Positions 49,213 to 57,514 of a DNA stretch of 64,000 nucleotides are shown here, one piece after another. Under the pieces are notes generated by a model. The model was not told the origin of the DNA. It saw nothing but the letters and a program-made list of their open reading frames with translations, and ran no database searches. Position numbers and translations under genes: made by a program. The stretch lies in NCBI GenBank assembly GCA_965208015.1, contig OZ242309.1:1302001-1366000 (forward strand), read 5' to 3'. The stretch comes from Bin87 sp965208015. Lineage in GTDB: Bacteria; Chloroflexota; Dehalococcoidia; Lucifugimonadales; UBA3495. Every line of letters begins with the position of its first letter. The stretch's first letter is position 1.

Positions 49213-50859
49213 CTAGTCGAAGCGGAACTTGGAGAATGTGCCCTCTTCCTTGGTGATGAACTCCAGCAGCGCCGGGCGGCCATCGGCGTTGGCCTGCATG
49301 GCGCGCTGCATGGCCGGCTTGATCTCGTCGGGCGTCGTGATCTGCTCGGCGTAAGCGCCCAGGGCCAGGGCAACCTGGTAGAAATCGCCGCTGAGATCCT
49401 TCAGGCCGTAACGCTCCACGGCGGTGGGGATGCGGCTGTCGGGATAGATGGCCATGGTGTAATTGTTCATCACCACGGTGGTGATGGGGATGTTGGCGCG
49501 GACGGCGGTCTCGACGTCCAGGCCCACCATGCCGAAAGCGGCATCGCCCATGAAGTTGATTACCATCTTTTCCGGCGCGGCCATCTTGGCGCCCATGGCC
49601 AGGCCCAGGCTGTAGCCCAGCTGCGTGGACTTGCCCCAACCAATGAAGCTGCGGGGAGCGCGGGCTTCCCAGAAGGGCGACACCTGCTCGCGGGGGCTAC
49701 CCGACTCGTGGGTGACGATGGTGTTGTCCAGGTCGACGGTGTGCATGATGTCCCACACGACGCGGTAGGGGTTCAGGGGAACCTCGTCGCTGGTGAGCCG
49801 GGGCAGCCACTCGGCCATCCAGGCCTCGCGGCTGGCGGTGATCTCGTCGGCCAGCTCCTGGTTCGGGGCGCGCTGCTGAGCGCCCTGGGCTTTCAACTCG
49901 TCGATGAACTGTCGCAGGGCCAGCTTGGCGTCCCCTAGGATGGGGTAATCCGTGCGGTAGTCTTTGTTGATGTCGCCGTCGCCGTTGGTGAGGTGGATAA
50001 GGGTCTTGCCGGCGGGCATGGGCACCGTGAAACCGCTCTTGGTGAAGCTGACGCCCACGCCGAACACGACATCGGCGTTGGTGAGGAAACGGTGTACCGG
50101 CCCGGTCTGGCTGGAGCCGCCGACGCCGAGTGACAGCGGGTGGTTCTCCGGGAAGGCGCTCTTGCCTTCGAGGGTAGTCATCACGGGAATTTGCAGGAAC
50201 TCCGCCAACTCCAGCAACTCGTCGGTGGCCTCCGCGTAGAGAACGCCCTGGCCGGCGTGGATCACCGGGTAGCGGGCGGACATCAGGGCACGAACGCCCC
50301 GGGTGATGGCCGCGGGATCAGCCGCGACGCGCATCTTCACCGGCGGGACGTAGTCGAAGTCCTCCTCGCTGATCTGATCGGATACCAGGTCGGAGGGAAT
50401 TTCCAAGAGGACGGGGCCGGGCTTGCCGGAGCGCAACTTGGTATAAGCCTGCCGGAAGAGCTCAGGCACGCGGTCGGCGAAATTGACGTGGCCGGCCCAC
50501 TTGGTGATGGTCGAATAGGCTTGCACGGGATGGAAGTTCGGCTCCACGCCGAGGCGATTGCGCGCGACTCCGGCCGGCAGCACCAAGATGGGCACGGAGT
50601 CCGCGTAGGCCTGGGCGACGCCGCCGAAGGAGTTCTCGGCGCCGGGGCCGTTCTGGGCGAGGAAGATGCCGATCTTGTTGCCGTTGGTGATCCGCGAAAA
50701 GCCGTCGGCCATGTGCACGCCAGTGCGCTCCTGGCGGCAGACGACGGGGCGAATTCCGGCGATGGCCGCCGCCTCGATCAGCGGATTGGAAGGCATGACG
50801 GCGATCCAGTCGACGCCCTCCATTTTCAACACGTTAGCTACAGCGGTGACTCCGTCCAC
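49213..50859 (-). CDS. Thiamine diphosphate-dependent enzyme (acetolactate synthase-like)
   Basis: A 548-residue protein with the three domains of the ThDP decarboxylase/AHAS family. The activating Glu is in VVCRQERTGVHMADGFSR; the middle domain has PVMTTLEGKSAFPENHPLSLG; the cofactor motif is INFMGDAAFGMVGLDVETAVRANIPITTVVMNN (GDA...NN). The start is GTG with GGAGGAATT upstream. The substrate is not identified; AHAS-like enzymes use pyruvate, but related ones act on oxalyl-CoA or benzoylformate. It is the last gene of the run that begins at the enoyl-CoA hydratase. Confidence 0.82.
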   Translation of the reverse strand: MDGVTAVANVLKMEGVDWIAVMPSNPLIEAAAIAGIRPVVCRQERTGVHMADGFSRITNGNKIGIFLAQNGPGAENSFGGVAQAYADSVPILVLPAGVARNRLGVEPNFHPVQAYSTITKWAGHVNFADRVPELFRQAYTKLRSGKPGPVLLEIPSDLVSDQISEEDFDYVPPVKMRVAADPAAITRGVRALMSARYPVIHAGQGVLYAEATDELLELAEFLQIPVMTTLEGKSAFPENHPLSLGVGGSSQTGPVHRFLTNADVVFGVGVSFTKSGFTVPMPAGKTLIHLTNGDGDINKDYRTDYPILGDAKLALRQFIDELKAQGAQQRAPNQELADEITASREAWMAEWLPRLTSDEVPLNPYRVVWDIMHTVDLDNTIVTHESGSPREQVSPFWEARAPRSFIGWGKSTQLGYSLGLAMGAKMAAPEKMVINFMGDAAFGMVGLDVETAVRANIPITTVVMNNYTMAIYPDSRIPTAVERYGLKDLSGDFYQVALALGAYAEQITTPDEIKPAMQRAMQANADGRPALLEFITKEEGTFSKFRFD

Positions 50860-50908
50860 GGTGGAATTCCTCCATTATTGGGGTATGCGTTGATGCGCGG
50901 GATATCGG

Positions 50909-51622
50909 TCAGCCGACCTCTAGCAGGAAGGCGTCGAGGGCGGCGTTGAATTCATCCGGCTTTTCCACCATGGGGAAATGGCCGGCGTCTTTCATTTTGA
51001 TGAGCTTCGATCCGGGGACGGCGCGGTGGATCTCTTCCTCGTAATCGCCGGTGGCAAGAGGATCATCCACGCCCTGGATCAACAAGAGCGGCGCTTTCAA
51101 AGTGTGGATGCGGTCACGCACGTCAAAGCGGTCGATGACCACCAGGTCCCGATGTTGAGCAATGGGTCCAACCTCACGGTGCCGCTGCAACAGGCGGGCG
51201 CGCAGGTCGGGTTCGACGAAGTGCATCACACCGTCCATCATGCCTAGCCATTTCTCGTAGGTCTCCGGATTCTCGGCCGCCTCCAGGCGGAACTGCAGAT
51301 CCTGGGGACGGCGCACCTTGGGACGCATGGCGATGGTCATAAGCGCGAGGGCTTTGACCTCGTCGGGGTAATCGAGAGCATATTGCAAGGCTACGCACGC
51401 GCCGAGGGTGAAGCCGCTCAATACGAGGTCGTGATCCTGTCCGCGCGCGTGCAACCAGCCGCGCAGCCACTCGGCGTAACGTTCCACGCTGCTGCACGGC
51501 GCGCCATCGAGATGGCCGGGCAGGTTTGGAGCGAGGCTGCTGGGGTAGTGGTAGAGCTGGTTGATGTAGGAATCGGCACAGCCGCCGGCGCCGGGGCCAT
51601 GGATGAAAACGATCTGGGTCAT
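50909..51622 (-). CDS. Alpha/beta hydrolase-fold protein with Thr at the nucleophile position
   Basis: A 237-residue protein: QIVFIHGPGAGGCADSY (oxyanion strand), LVLSGFTLGACVALQYAL, GVDDPLATGDYEEE (acid) and DAGHFPMVEKP (His). The nucleophile elbow is GFTLG, so Ser is replaced by Thr, read in the DNA as ACC. Thr can act as a weak nucleophile, but activity is open. ATG 51622 begins the normal strand; the frame extends to 51664. The gene lies between the PPOX gene and the ThDP enzyme. Confidence 0.78.
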   Translation of the reverse strand: MTQIVFIHGPGAGGCADSYINQLYHYPSSLAPNLPGHLDGAPCSSVERYAEWLRGWLHARGQDHDLVLSGFTLGACVALQYALDYPDEVKALALMTIAMRPKVRRPQDLQFRLEAAENPETYEKWLGMMDGVMHFVEPDLRARLLQRHREVGPIAQHRDLVVIDRFDVRDRIHTLKAPLLLIQGVDDPLATGDYEEEIHRAVPGSKLIKMKDAGHFPMVEKPDEFNAALDAFLLEVG

Positions 51623-51707
51623 GGAAACCTGCAAAAGACGGCGCTGCGGGCCGGGTGCCGGCATTCTAGGGTGCCGCGGCTATGGGGTCAAGGTAACCGC
51701 GGGCAGT

Positions 51708-52133
51708 TCAACTGCCGGCCCAGCCGGTGACCCGCTCGGGAGTGATCTTGATCACAGGGTTGCCTTCCAACTGCATCTCCCGGTATTGGGGGTATTTTTC
51801 GCGTAGCCTGGCAATCGCCGCCGGCGGTTCAGGGCCGTCTTCAACCAGATCGGCGCGGCCCTGGACCAGCAGGTACCAGAGCCGGGTCCAATCCTCGTCG
51901 TAGTGGTCGATTACCAACGAGACCTGCGGGTTGGTGAGAATGTTGCGGACACGGCGAAGGCCGGTCAGGCTGCCGCGCTTGGGCTTCGCGTCGAGGACGG
52001 AGTAGATGTGTTGACCGTCGTAGGCGAAGCAGACCGGGATCACGTGGGGCCGGCCGTTGGCGTCGGCGGTGGCTAGGTGGCCCACCGGGGTTTCGGACAG
52101 TCGGGCCGCCTGTTCGGGCGTCAAGCTAACCAC
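51708..52133 (-). CDS. PPOX-class F420-dependent oxidoreductase
   Basis: A 141-residue split-barrel protein: VVSLTPEQAARLSETPVGHLATADANGRPHVIPVCFAYDGQHIYSVLDAKPKR, then NILTNPQVSLVIDHYDEDWTRLWYLLVQGRADLV. This is the TIGR03668-like group of F420 or FMN binding pyridoxamine oxidase-like proteins. The start is GTG with GGAGG upstream and overlaps the nnr stop by 8 bp, which supports co-translation. The substrate is unknown. The protein adds to the number of F420-type enzymes in the window. Confidence 0.82.
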   Translation of the reverse strand: MVSLTPEQAARLSETPVGHLATADANGRPHVIPVCFAYDGQHIYSVLDAKPKRGSLTGLRRVRNILTNPQVSLVIDHYDEDWTRLWYLLVQGRADLVEDGPEPPAAIARLREKYPQYREMQLEGNPVIKITPERVTGWAGS

Positions 52134-53718
52134 GAGCAACCTCCAAGCCACGCAGACCGGCGACGATGCGGGGGATGCGATCCAGCAGGTCGCTGGCGAC
52201 CACGCCGGCGTTGCCGAACTCTGCGCGCACATCCTCGGCCGCCGTGCCATGGAGGAAGCCTCCTAATCGCGCGGCGGCGTAGGGCGCCATCCCTTGGGCC
52301 AGAAGACCACCGATGATCCCGGTGAGCACGTCGCCGGTCCCGCCGGCGGACAGCGCCGGATTGGCGAAGGGAAGGATGCAACGCCGTCCGTCCGGAGAGG
52401 CGACGACGCTGTGGGCTCCCTTGAGCAGAACGGTTCGCCGCCAATCCGCCGCCGATTGGCTGGTGATGCCTATGCGGTCGGCCTGCACCTGCGGAGTGCC
52501 CTGGCCGCTGAGGGTAGCCATCTCGCCGGGGTGCGGAGTCAGCACGGCTGGGGCGCGCAAGCGGTCGGCCCAATCAGGGCATTTTGAAAGGTTGTTCAAC
52601 CCGTCGGCATCAATAACGATCGGCATTGAGGGGCGGTCTTCACCGACCAACAGCAGACGATCCACAAGGGCGGTGGTGCCGTCGGACCAGCCCAGGCCAC
52701 AGCCCACCGCCATGGCGGAATAGTTGTGGATGCGTTCGCGAATTACGTCAGCGGCCGACGCGTCGATGCGCCCTTCTGCGTCCTCGTGAAGCGGCAGATG
52801 GATGGTTTCCGTAAGCCGGGAGGCGGCGATGCGATATACAGATTCGGGAGCGGCCAAGGTCACCAGGCCGGCTCCGGCACGATGGGCACCCCGAGCGGCC
52901 AGGGAGGCTGCCCCAACGAAATTGCGGGAACCGGCAACGATCAGCAGGTGTCCGAAAGTTCCCTTGTGGGACGTGAGCGGCCTGGCGGGAATCAGAGTGC
53001 GGGCAGACTCCGGGGTCATCCACTCGGTGGGCAGGTTTGAGTCGGCTGACGCAGATACCTCATCCGGCAGGCCGATATCAAGTACGCTTATCCGTCCGGC
53101 ATAGCCGGCCCCGGGGAAGTTGGCGATGCCGTACTTGGGATGGCAAAGAGCGAGCGTTACGTCGGCGTTGATTGTTCGCGCGTCAGCGTCTCCGGTGTCC
53201 GGGTTGACGCCGGTGGGCAGGTCCACGGCGGCGACGGGTAGATCCGGCCGGTGTGAGCAGATGCAATTTACGAGAGCGGTAACATCGCCCACTCGACCGT
53301 CCAGAGGACGATAACGGCCGGCGCCGAGGATTGCGTCGACGACCGCGTCGCTACGGCTCAGCAAGCCACCCAAATCGGACAATCCAGCATCGTTGACGGA
53401 GTCCTTTACCGCCACGCCGTATGCCAGCGCGTCGGCCATCTTCGGGTCACAGGCAGGACGTCCGCGGACGATATAGCAGCACACGTCAGCGCCCCAACGA
53501 GCCAAATGTCGAGCCAGGACAAGTCCATCGGCGCCGTTGTTTCCAGGTCCGACCAGCACGACAACGCGGCGGCCAGCGGCTCCGCCCATGCGCTCGCGTA
53601 TTCTCTGGGCGCAGGCCAACCCGGCGTTTTCCATCAGGGTGTCCGTGCTGATGCCGGCAGCTTCGGATGCGGCCTCCAGGGCCTGCATCTGGGCAACCGT
53701 GACGACCTTAACGGCCAT
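52126..53718 (-). CDS. nnr: Bifunctional NAD(P)HX epimerase / ADP-dependent dehydratase
   Basis: A 530-residue protein with YjeF-N (epimerase) and YjeF-C (dehydratase) domains. VGPGNNGADGLVLARHLARWG and AVDLPTGVNPDTG are in the first; HKGTFGHLLIVAGSRNFVGAA, VIDADGLNNL, TPHPGEMATL and SAGGTGDVLTGIIGGLL are in the second. It repairs hydrated NADH and NADPH. The start is uncertain: ATG 53718 leaves 4 bp to the acpS stop, ATG 53748 overlaps it. I prefer 53718. Confidence 0.92.
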   Translation of the reverse strand: MAVKVVTVAQMQALEAASEAAGISTDTLMENAGLACAQRIRERMGGAAGRRVVVLVGPGNNGADGLVLARHLARWGADVCCYIVRGRPACDPKMADALAYGVAVKDSVNDAGLSDLGGLLSRSDAVVDAILGAGRYRPLDGRVGDVTALVNCICSHRPDLPVAAVDLPTGVNPDTGDADARTINADVTLALCHPKYGIANFPGAGYAGRISVLDIGLPDEVSASADSNLPTEWMTPESARTLIPARPLTSHKGTFGHLLIVAGSRNFVGAASLAARGAHRAGAGLVTLAAPESVYRIAASRLTETIHLPLHEDAEGRIDASAADVIRERIHNYSAMAVGCGLGWSDGTTALVDRLLLVGEDRPSMPIVIDADGLNNLSKCPDWADRLRAPAVLTPHPGEMATLSGQGTPQVQADRIGITSQSAADWRRTVLLKGAHSVVASPDGRRCILPFANPALSAGGTGDVLTGIIGGLLAQGMAPYAAARLGGFLHGTAAEDVRAEFGNAGVVASDLLDRIPRIVAGLRGLEVARG

Positions 53719-53722
53719 TGAT

Positions 53723-54157
53723 TCAACCAGCGCGGGGAGCCAGGTCATCGCCCCAAAGCGCGGCCCGGCCTGCTTCCAGGGATTCCGGAGTATCCGGGCG
53801 CACTGCCACGGCAACGACCATCGCGAATCCCCTGGAGTGGGAGAGGCTAATGGCGATTTCCGTGACGCCCAGCCGTTCGGCGCGACGGCGGGCCCGGCCG
53901 TGGAGTCGTGGGCTGGGCGCGCCGCTGGGAGCGCGGACCACCTCCACATCGCGCCAGCCGACGCCGCGAAACCCGGTGCCGAGCGATTTCATTACCGCCT
54001 CTTTGGCCGCGAAACGCGCCGCCAGGTTGGGCGCGCGGCCCCGGCAATAGGCGATTTCCCCGGGGGTGAACACACGACGCAGGAACCGATCGCCGTACCG
54101 GTCCAGGACAGCGGCCACGCGATCGATCTCAATGAAGTCAACGCCGGTGGAGAGCAT
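53723..54157 (-). CDS. acpS: Holo-[acyl-carrier-protein] synthase
   Basis: A 144-residue phosphopantetheinyl transferase: MLSTGVDFIEIDRVAAVLDRYGDRFLRRVFTPGEIAYC, RFAAKEAVMKSLGTGF, and IAISLSHSRGFAMVVAVA. The Mg2+ Asp (VDFIEIDR) and Glu (KEA) are present. It activates acyl carrier protein for fatty acid synthesis. The C-terminal 20 residues past AVRP are an extension that is not conserved. The gene lies between metF and nnr; acpS-nnr pairs are common in bacteria. Confidence 0.92.
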   Translation of the reverse strand: MLSTGVDFIEIDRVAAVLDRYGDRFLRRVFTPGEIAYCRGRAPNLAARFAAKEAVMKSLGTGFRGVGWRDVEVVRAPSGAPSPRLHGRARRRAERLGVTEIAISLSHSRGFAMVVAVAVRPDTPESLEAGRAALWGDDLAPRAG

Positions 54158-54180
54158 GGGCGATCAGCTGCCCGGCCGGA

Positions 54181-55059
54181 TCAGTCGCCGCCGTGGCCCC
54201 CGATGTGCAGGTCGCTGAGGATGTGCGATACCGAATAAGTGCGATTGAGGACGTAGAAATGGATGCCCGGCACGCCGTTGGCCCACAGGTCCTCGGCCTG
54301 GCGGGTGGCGTGTTCGATGCCGATTTCACGCACGGCGCGATTGTCCTCAGCGAAGCGTTCCAGGCGCGCATCCAGATGGGACGGAATGGTCGCCCCGCAC
54401 AGCGAGGTGAAGCGCCGGATTTGCGGGGTGCTCAGAATCGGCAGGACGCCGGGGATGATGGGAATGATGATTCCGGCGGCGGCGGCGCGGTCCTGGAGCT
54501 CGTAGAAATAGCTGTTGTCGTAAAAAAGCTGGGTGATCAGGAAGTCCGCGCCCAGGTCCTGCTTCATGCGGGCGTAGGAAATATCCGAGTCCAGGCTGAT
54601 GGACTCGGTGTGGCCCTCGGGATAGCAGGCGCCGGCGACGCCAAAGTCAAAATTGGCGCGGATATGCTGGATGAGTTCGGTGGCGTGGGCGAATTCGTCC
54701 TCACCGGGCGGATCATCTTCGGTTCCCGGAGGACGGTCGCCACGGAGGGCGATGACATTTTCAATGCCCGCGGCCTGGAGTCGCTGCAGCACGCCATGGA
54801 CTTCCTCGCGGCTCTGTGCCACGCAGGTCAGGTGGGCCATCACTTCCATGTCGCCGCGGCTCTTGAGGCGCATGGTGATCTCTTCGGTGAAAGCCCTGGT
54901 GCCCCCGCCGGCTCCGTAGGTCACGGAGACGAAGTCGGGAGCGAACCGGTGCAGGCGGCTGGCAACCTCTACGACGGTTGGAACACCGTCCGCCTCCCGG
55001 GGCGGGAAGAATTCGAAGGAGATGGTTCTTCGGCTGCTGAGTATGTCCTTGATTTTCAA
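54181..55059 (-). CDS. metF: Methylenetetrahydrofolate reductase
   Basis: A 292-residue flavoprotein: ISFEFFPPREADG (with the catalytic Glu), VSVTYGAGGGTRAFTEE, VIALRGDRPPG, GVAGACYPEGH, DLGADFLITQLFYDNSYFYEL and PGVLPILSTPQIRRF. It reduces 5,10-methylene-THF to 5-methyl-THF for methionine synthesis. The length is normal for MetF. ATG starts directly at the normal N-terminus. It is 23 bp upstream of acpS and probably shares a transcript. Confidence 0.94.
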   Translation of the reverse strand: MKIKDILSSRRTISFEFFPPREADGVPTVVEVASRLHRFAPDFVSVTYGAGGGTRAFTEEITMRLKSRGDMEVMAHLTCVAQSREEVHGVLQRLQAAGIENVIALRGDRPPGTEDDPPGEDEFAHATELIQHIRANFDFGVAGACYPEGHTESISLDSDISYARMKQDLGADFLITQLFYDNSYFYELQDRAAAAGIIIPIIPGVLPILSTPQIRRFTSLCGATIPSHLDARLERFAEDNRAVREIGIEHATRQAEDLWANGVPGIHFYVLNRTYSVSHILSDLHIGGHGGD

Positions 55060-55137
55060 ACCATTAAATCCTGAGCGGTCCTACTGGACACAGGCCGCAA
55101 TAGTACGGTGAGGAGATGACGTGACGACGATGAAGTT

Positions 55138-55917
55138 TCAGAATTCGGGCTGGCGCTTCTCTTTGAAAGCCTGTATCCCCTCACGAGGATGGTTCGACGT
55201 GGCGAACACGTGGGTGAACGTAGCCCCTTCCAACGCAACGCCGTCCTTGAGAGGAAGGTCCTGGCTCCGACGGGCCAAGTTTTTCATGAGACTCAATCCC
55301 ACCCGGCTCTTTCCGCGCAGGCCATCAAGCAGGGATTCCAGTTCGTCCTCAAGGCTTTCGGGCGGCGCAGATCGGAGGGCCAAACCCCACTCGACGGCTT
55401 CCTTGCCGGATAGCCACCGGCCAGTGGTCAACAGCTCCATGGCCCGGGGCATACCCACGCGGCGCGGGAGGCGCTGGGTGGAGCCGCCGCCCGGGATCAA
55501 TCCGAAGTTGGCGTGCTGGTCCCCAATGCGCGCATCGTCGGCGACGAGGGCCATATCGCAGGCCATCATCAGTTCCATGCCGCCGGCCAAGGCGTAGCCA
55601 TGCACTACGGCTATGGTCGGTATGGGCATTGCCTCCAGAGCGAAGAAAGCGTCGTTGAGGTCTCTCACGTAATCTGGCATCAGGGACAGGTCGTCGAAAA
55701 CCTGGTCGAAATAGAGCAGGTCGGCTCCGGCGCAAAAGCCCCGGCCCTCGCCGCGCACTACCATCGCCTTTACGGAGGAATCATCGCCAACGGTGGCGAC
55801 GGCGTGGTAAAACTCGCCGAGCAAGTCAGGATTGAGGGCGTTCAGGGCGTCCGGCCGGTTCAGACAGAGGGTAGCGACGCGGTCTCCCACCGAAAGCGTA
55901 ATGTTGCTATACTCCAT
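55138..55917 (-). CDS. Enoyl-CoA hydratase/isomerase family protein
   Basis: A 259-residue crotonase-fold protein: TLCLNRPDALNALNPDLLGEF, VRGEGRGFCAGADLLYFDQVF, VHGYALAGGMELMMACDMALVADDARIGDQHANFGLIPGGGSTQRLPRRVG. The oxyanion-hole backbone and the Glu of GGMELM are present. It hydrates or isomerises an enoyl-CoA; the exact substrate is unknown. AGGAGATCGA precedes ATG 55917. The frame extends to 55965 but this is not conserved. It heads the minus-strand run down to 49.2 kb. Confidence 0.88.
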   Translation of the reverse strand: MEYSNITLSVGDRVATLCLNRPDALNALNPDLLGEFYHAVATVGDDSSVKAMVVRGEGRGFCAGADLLYFDQVFDDLSLMPDYVRDLNDAFFALEAMPIPTIAVVHGYALAGGMELMMACDMALVADDARIGDQHANFGLIPGGGSTQRLPRRVGMPRAMELLTTGRWLSGKEAVEWGLALRSAPPESLEDELESLLDGLRGKSRVGLSLMKNLARRSQDLPLKDGVALEGATFTHVFATSNHPREGIQAFKEKRQPEF

Positions 55918-55994
55918 TCGATCTCCTGCCAAATCGCAACGGTTCGCATGGCCGTCGGCGCCCATACTATACCAGACCCATTATCACGTGATTG

Positions 55995-56162
55995 ATGACC
56001 AAGCCGGTCACATCCCGCCTGCGGGTAAGGGTGCAACCCAACGCCAGCCGGTCTGAGGTAGCAGGTTGGCACAGCGGAGCGCTGAGGGTGCGAACCACTG
56101 CGCCCCCAGTTGCAGGCAAAGCCAATCGAGCCGTATCGGTTCGCCGGAACACGGAGCGACCA
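55995..56162 (+). pseudogene. Truncated DUF167 (YggU-like) reading frame, fused in frame to the next gene
   Basis: The 56 codons RLRVRVQPNASRSEVAGW...ALRVRTTAPPVAGKANRAV are the N-terminal half of a DUF167 protein, whose usual length is about 75-100 residues. The C-terminal half (the helix and strand after the GKAN motif) is missing. The frame then runs without a stop into the phosphatase gene, whose own ATG is 56163. Either a translational fusion or a decayed remnant. Confidence 0.65.
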
Positions 56163-56642
56163 ATGCAAGACAATTTTCGCAACTTCAGCTGGATTTTGCC
56201 CGGCGCGCTGGCCGGAGCCATGGGGCCAACGGAACGCCGGCACCTGATCTACTTCGAACTCAACGACGTCACCGCGATCGTCCGCATGGAAGAGCAAACG
56301 ATCTCGGGGGAGCCGTGGGGCTTCGAGGAACTGTTTGACCCAGTGCCGGATTTCCAAGCGCCGTCGGTGGAGCAGATTGACCGCATCGTCACCTTCACGG
56401 AGCAGCAGATCGAGACTTGGGAGCGACCCACGGTGGTCACCTGCGCCGCCGGGATTGGCCGGACGGGAACGATCCTGGCCTCCTACCTGGTCAATACCGG
56501 ATGGGAAGCCGACGAGGCAATCGACTACATCCGCCAGTTGCGACCCGGGTCGATCCAAACCGCGTCCCAGGAAGAGGTGGTGAGGCAATACGCCGTGTTC
56601 GTGAAGGAACGCAACGAGAACATGCCCCGGCGGTTCCGGTGA
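56163..56642 (+). CDS. Dual-specificity/tyrosine phosphatase-like protein
   Basis: A 159-residue cytoplasmic protein with the PTP signature VVTCAAGIGRTGTILASYL: Cys94 and Arg100 form the CX5R loop. PVPDFQAPS upstream has the likely general acid Asp63. The N-terminus SWILPGALAGAMGPTERRHLIYF matches DSP proteins related to the PTP/DSPc fold. It should dephosphorylate proteins or small phosphorylated molecules. CGGAG lies 7 nt before the ATG. The gene is read in frame with a DUF167 remnant, so an N-terminally extended version is also possible. Confidence 0.8.
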   Translation: MQDNFRNFSWILPGALAGAMGPTERRHLIYFELNDVTAIVRMEEQTISGEPWGFEELFDPVPDFQAPSVEQIDRIVTFTEQQIETWERPTVVTCAAGIGRTGTILASYLVNTGWEADEAIDYIRQLRPGSIQTASQEEVVRQYAVFVKERNENMPRRFR

Positions 56643-56676
56643 TCTGCGGAAGCGCCACGCATCGGAGCATGAAAAC

Positions 56677-56703
56677 GGGGTCCGAGTGCAGAACTCGGAC
56701 CCC
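56677..56703. terminator. Hairpin between phosphatase and zinc-ribbon genes
   Basis: GGGGTCCGAGT / ACTCGGACCCC with a 5-nt loop. On the minus strand it is followed by GTTTTC, making a terminator for the zinc-ribbon gene at 56731. On the plus strand GATAAATTTG follows, weaker. Confidence 0.7.
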
Positions 56704-56730
56704 GATAAATTTGACTGGAGCGCCGGTGAG

Positions 56731-56970
56731 TTATGCGACCAGCAATTCGTCGGATTCCGGCGTCGGGGGCACGGCAGCCGGCGCGGACTGGACCATCGGC
56801 GCCGGATCGGCCGGGATCTCCCGGCTGCACTGCAGGCACTGGCGGTAATCGCCGTAGATGTCGCGGACCTGGCGCACGTCGCCGCCGCAGTGGGGGCAGG
56901 AGCCCAGATCCACGCGCTGGCGGCGTGCGCCCCGAACAAACCGGGCCCGGTTCAGTGTGCTCTCCATCAT
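56731..56970 (-). CDS. Mini zinc-ribbon protein 1
   Basis: A 79-residue protein with a basic N-terminus and a four-Cys ribbon: SCPHCGGDVRQVRDIYGDYRQCLQCSREI (Cys25, 28, 45, 48). The rest is Pro/Ala-rich. AAGGAGATGAG precedes the ATG. It shares the CPxCGGD(x)RxxRD pattern with the next gene. Small zinc ribbons of this kind may bind nucleic acid or other proteins; no function is known. A terminator follows. Confidence 0.6.
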   Translation of the reverse strand: MMESTLNRARFVRGARRQRVDLGSCPHCGGDVRQVRDIYGDYRQCLQCSREIPADPAPMVQSAPAAVPPTPESDELLVA

Positions 56971-57083
56971 CTCATCTCCTTGACCCGACGGCGTGTGGGG
57001 GCCGCCGGCCGTGACTGTGCGTACTGGTTGACGGTAATTTGATGCCGGTTGTCGCTACGGTCGAGATGCGGTGTTAAAAATTT

Positions 57084-57111
57084 GCGGCCTCGGAGCCAAG
57101 TCCGAGGCCGC
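57084..57111. terminator. Terminator of the second zinc-ribbon gene
   Basis: GCGGCCTCGG / CCGAGGCCGC with an 8-nt loop. On the minus strand AAATTTTTAAC follows, so it is a good intrinsic terminator for the gene at 57143. Confidence 0.75.
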
Positions 57112-57142
57112 TGCCTGCGGTTGCTTGTGCTCGGTGTCTCGA

Positions 57143-57355
57143 TCAGGCCGTGACCTTCTCGCGATGGTCGGTTGTATTCGATGGCATATCCATGGCGGCG
57201 ACGGTCGCGGCCGGGCTGGCGGTCAGCTGTCGGATTTCGCGACCGCACTGGGCGCACTGGTGGTACACTCCAAAGGTGTCCCTCATGCGGCAGATGTCGC
57301 CGCCACAGCGGGGACACGCCTTGAGTTTCAATGACTTGCGGGTTAGGGTCTGCAT
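57143..57355 (-). CDS. Mini zinc-ribbon protein 2
   Basis: A 70-residue paralogue of the gene at 56731: KACPRCGGDICRMRDTFGVYHQCAQCGREIRQL, with Cys14, 17, 34, 37. The N-terminus is basic (QTLTRKSLKLK) and the C-terminus is not conserved. GAGGAA is close to the ATG. It has its own terminator, so the two zinc-ribbon genes are probably separate transcripts. Function unknown. Confidence 0.6.
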   Translation of the reverse strand: MQTLTRKSLKLKACPRCGGDICRMRDTFGVYHQCAQCGREIRQLTASPAATVAAMDMPSNTTDHREKVTA

Positions 57356-57486
57356 TTCCTCGTCCTGTTCGCGATTGTCGCCGCGGTGCGCGGGGCGTGC
57401 TGTCGGTTTGCGATTTCAGTTTACCGCTACTGCATTACCGGAGTATTACGGCAACCAGTCCATAAACGGCCGAATTAGAATATCAG

Positions 57487-57503
57487 GTTACGGTTTTCGT
57501 AAC
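57487..57503 (+). promoter_or_regulatory. Hairpin beside the ribosome-binding site of the JAMM gene
   Basis: GTTACG / CGTAAC with a GTTTT loop ends directly before AAGGGGG, which precedes the ATG at 57515. Folding might affect translation, or the repeat might be an operator. There is no promoter evidence strong enough to choose. Confidence 0.35.
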
Positions 57504-57514
57504 AAGGGGGTTTA

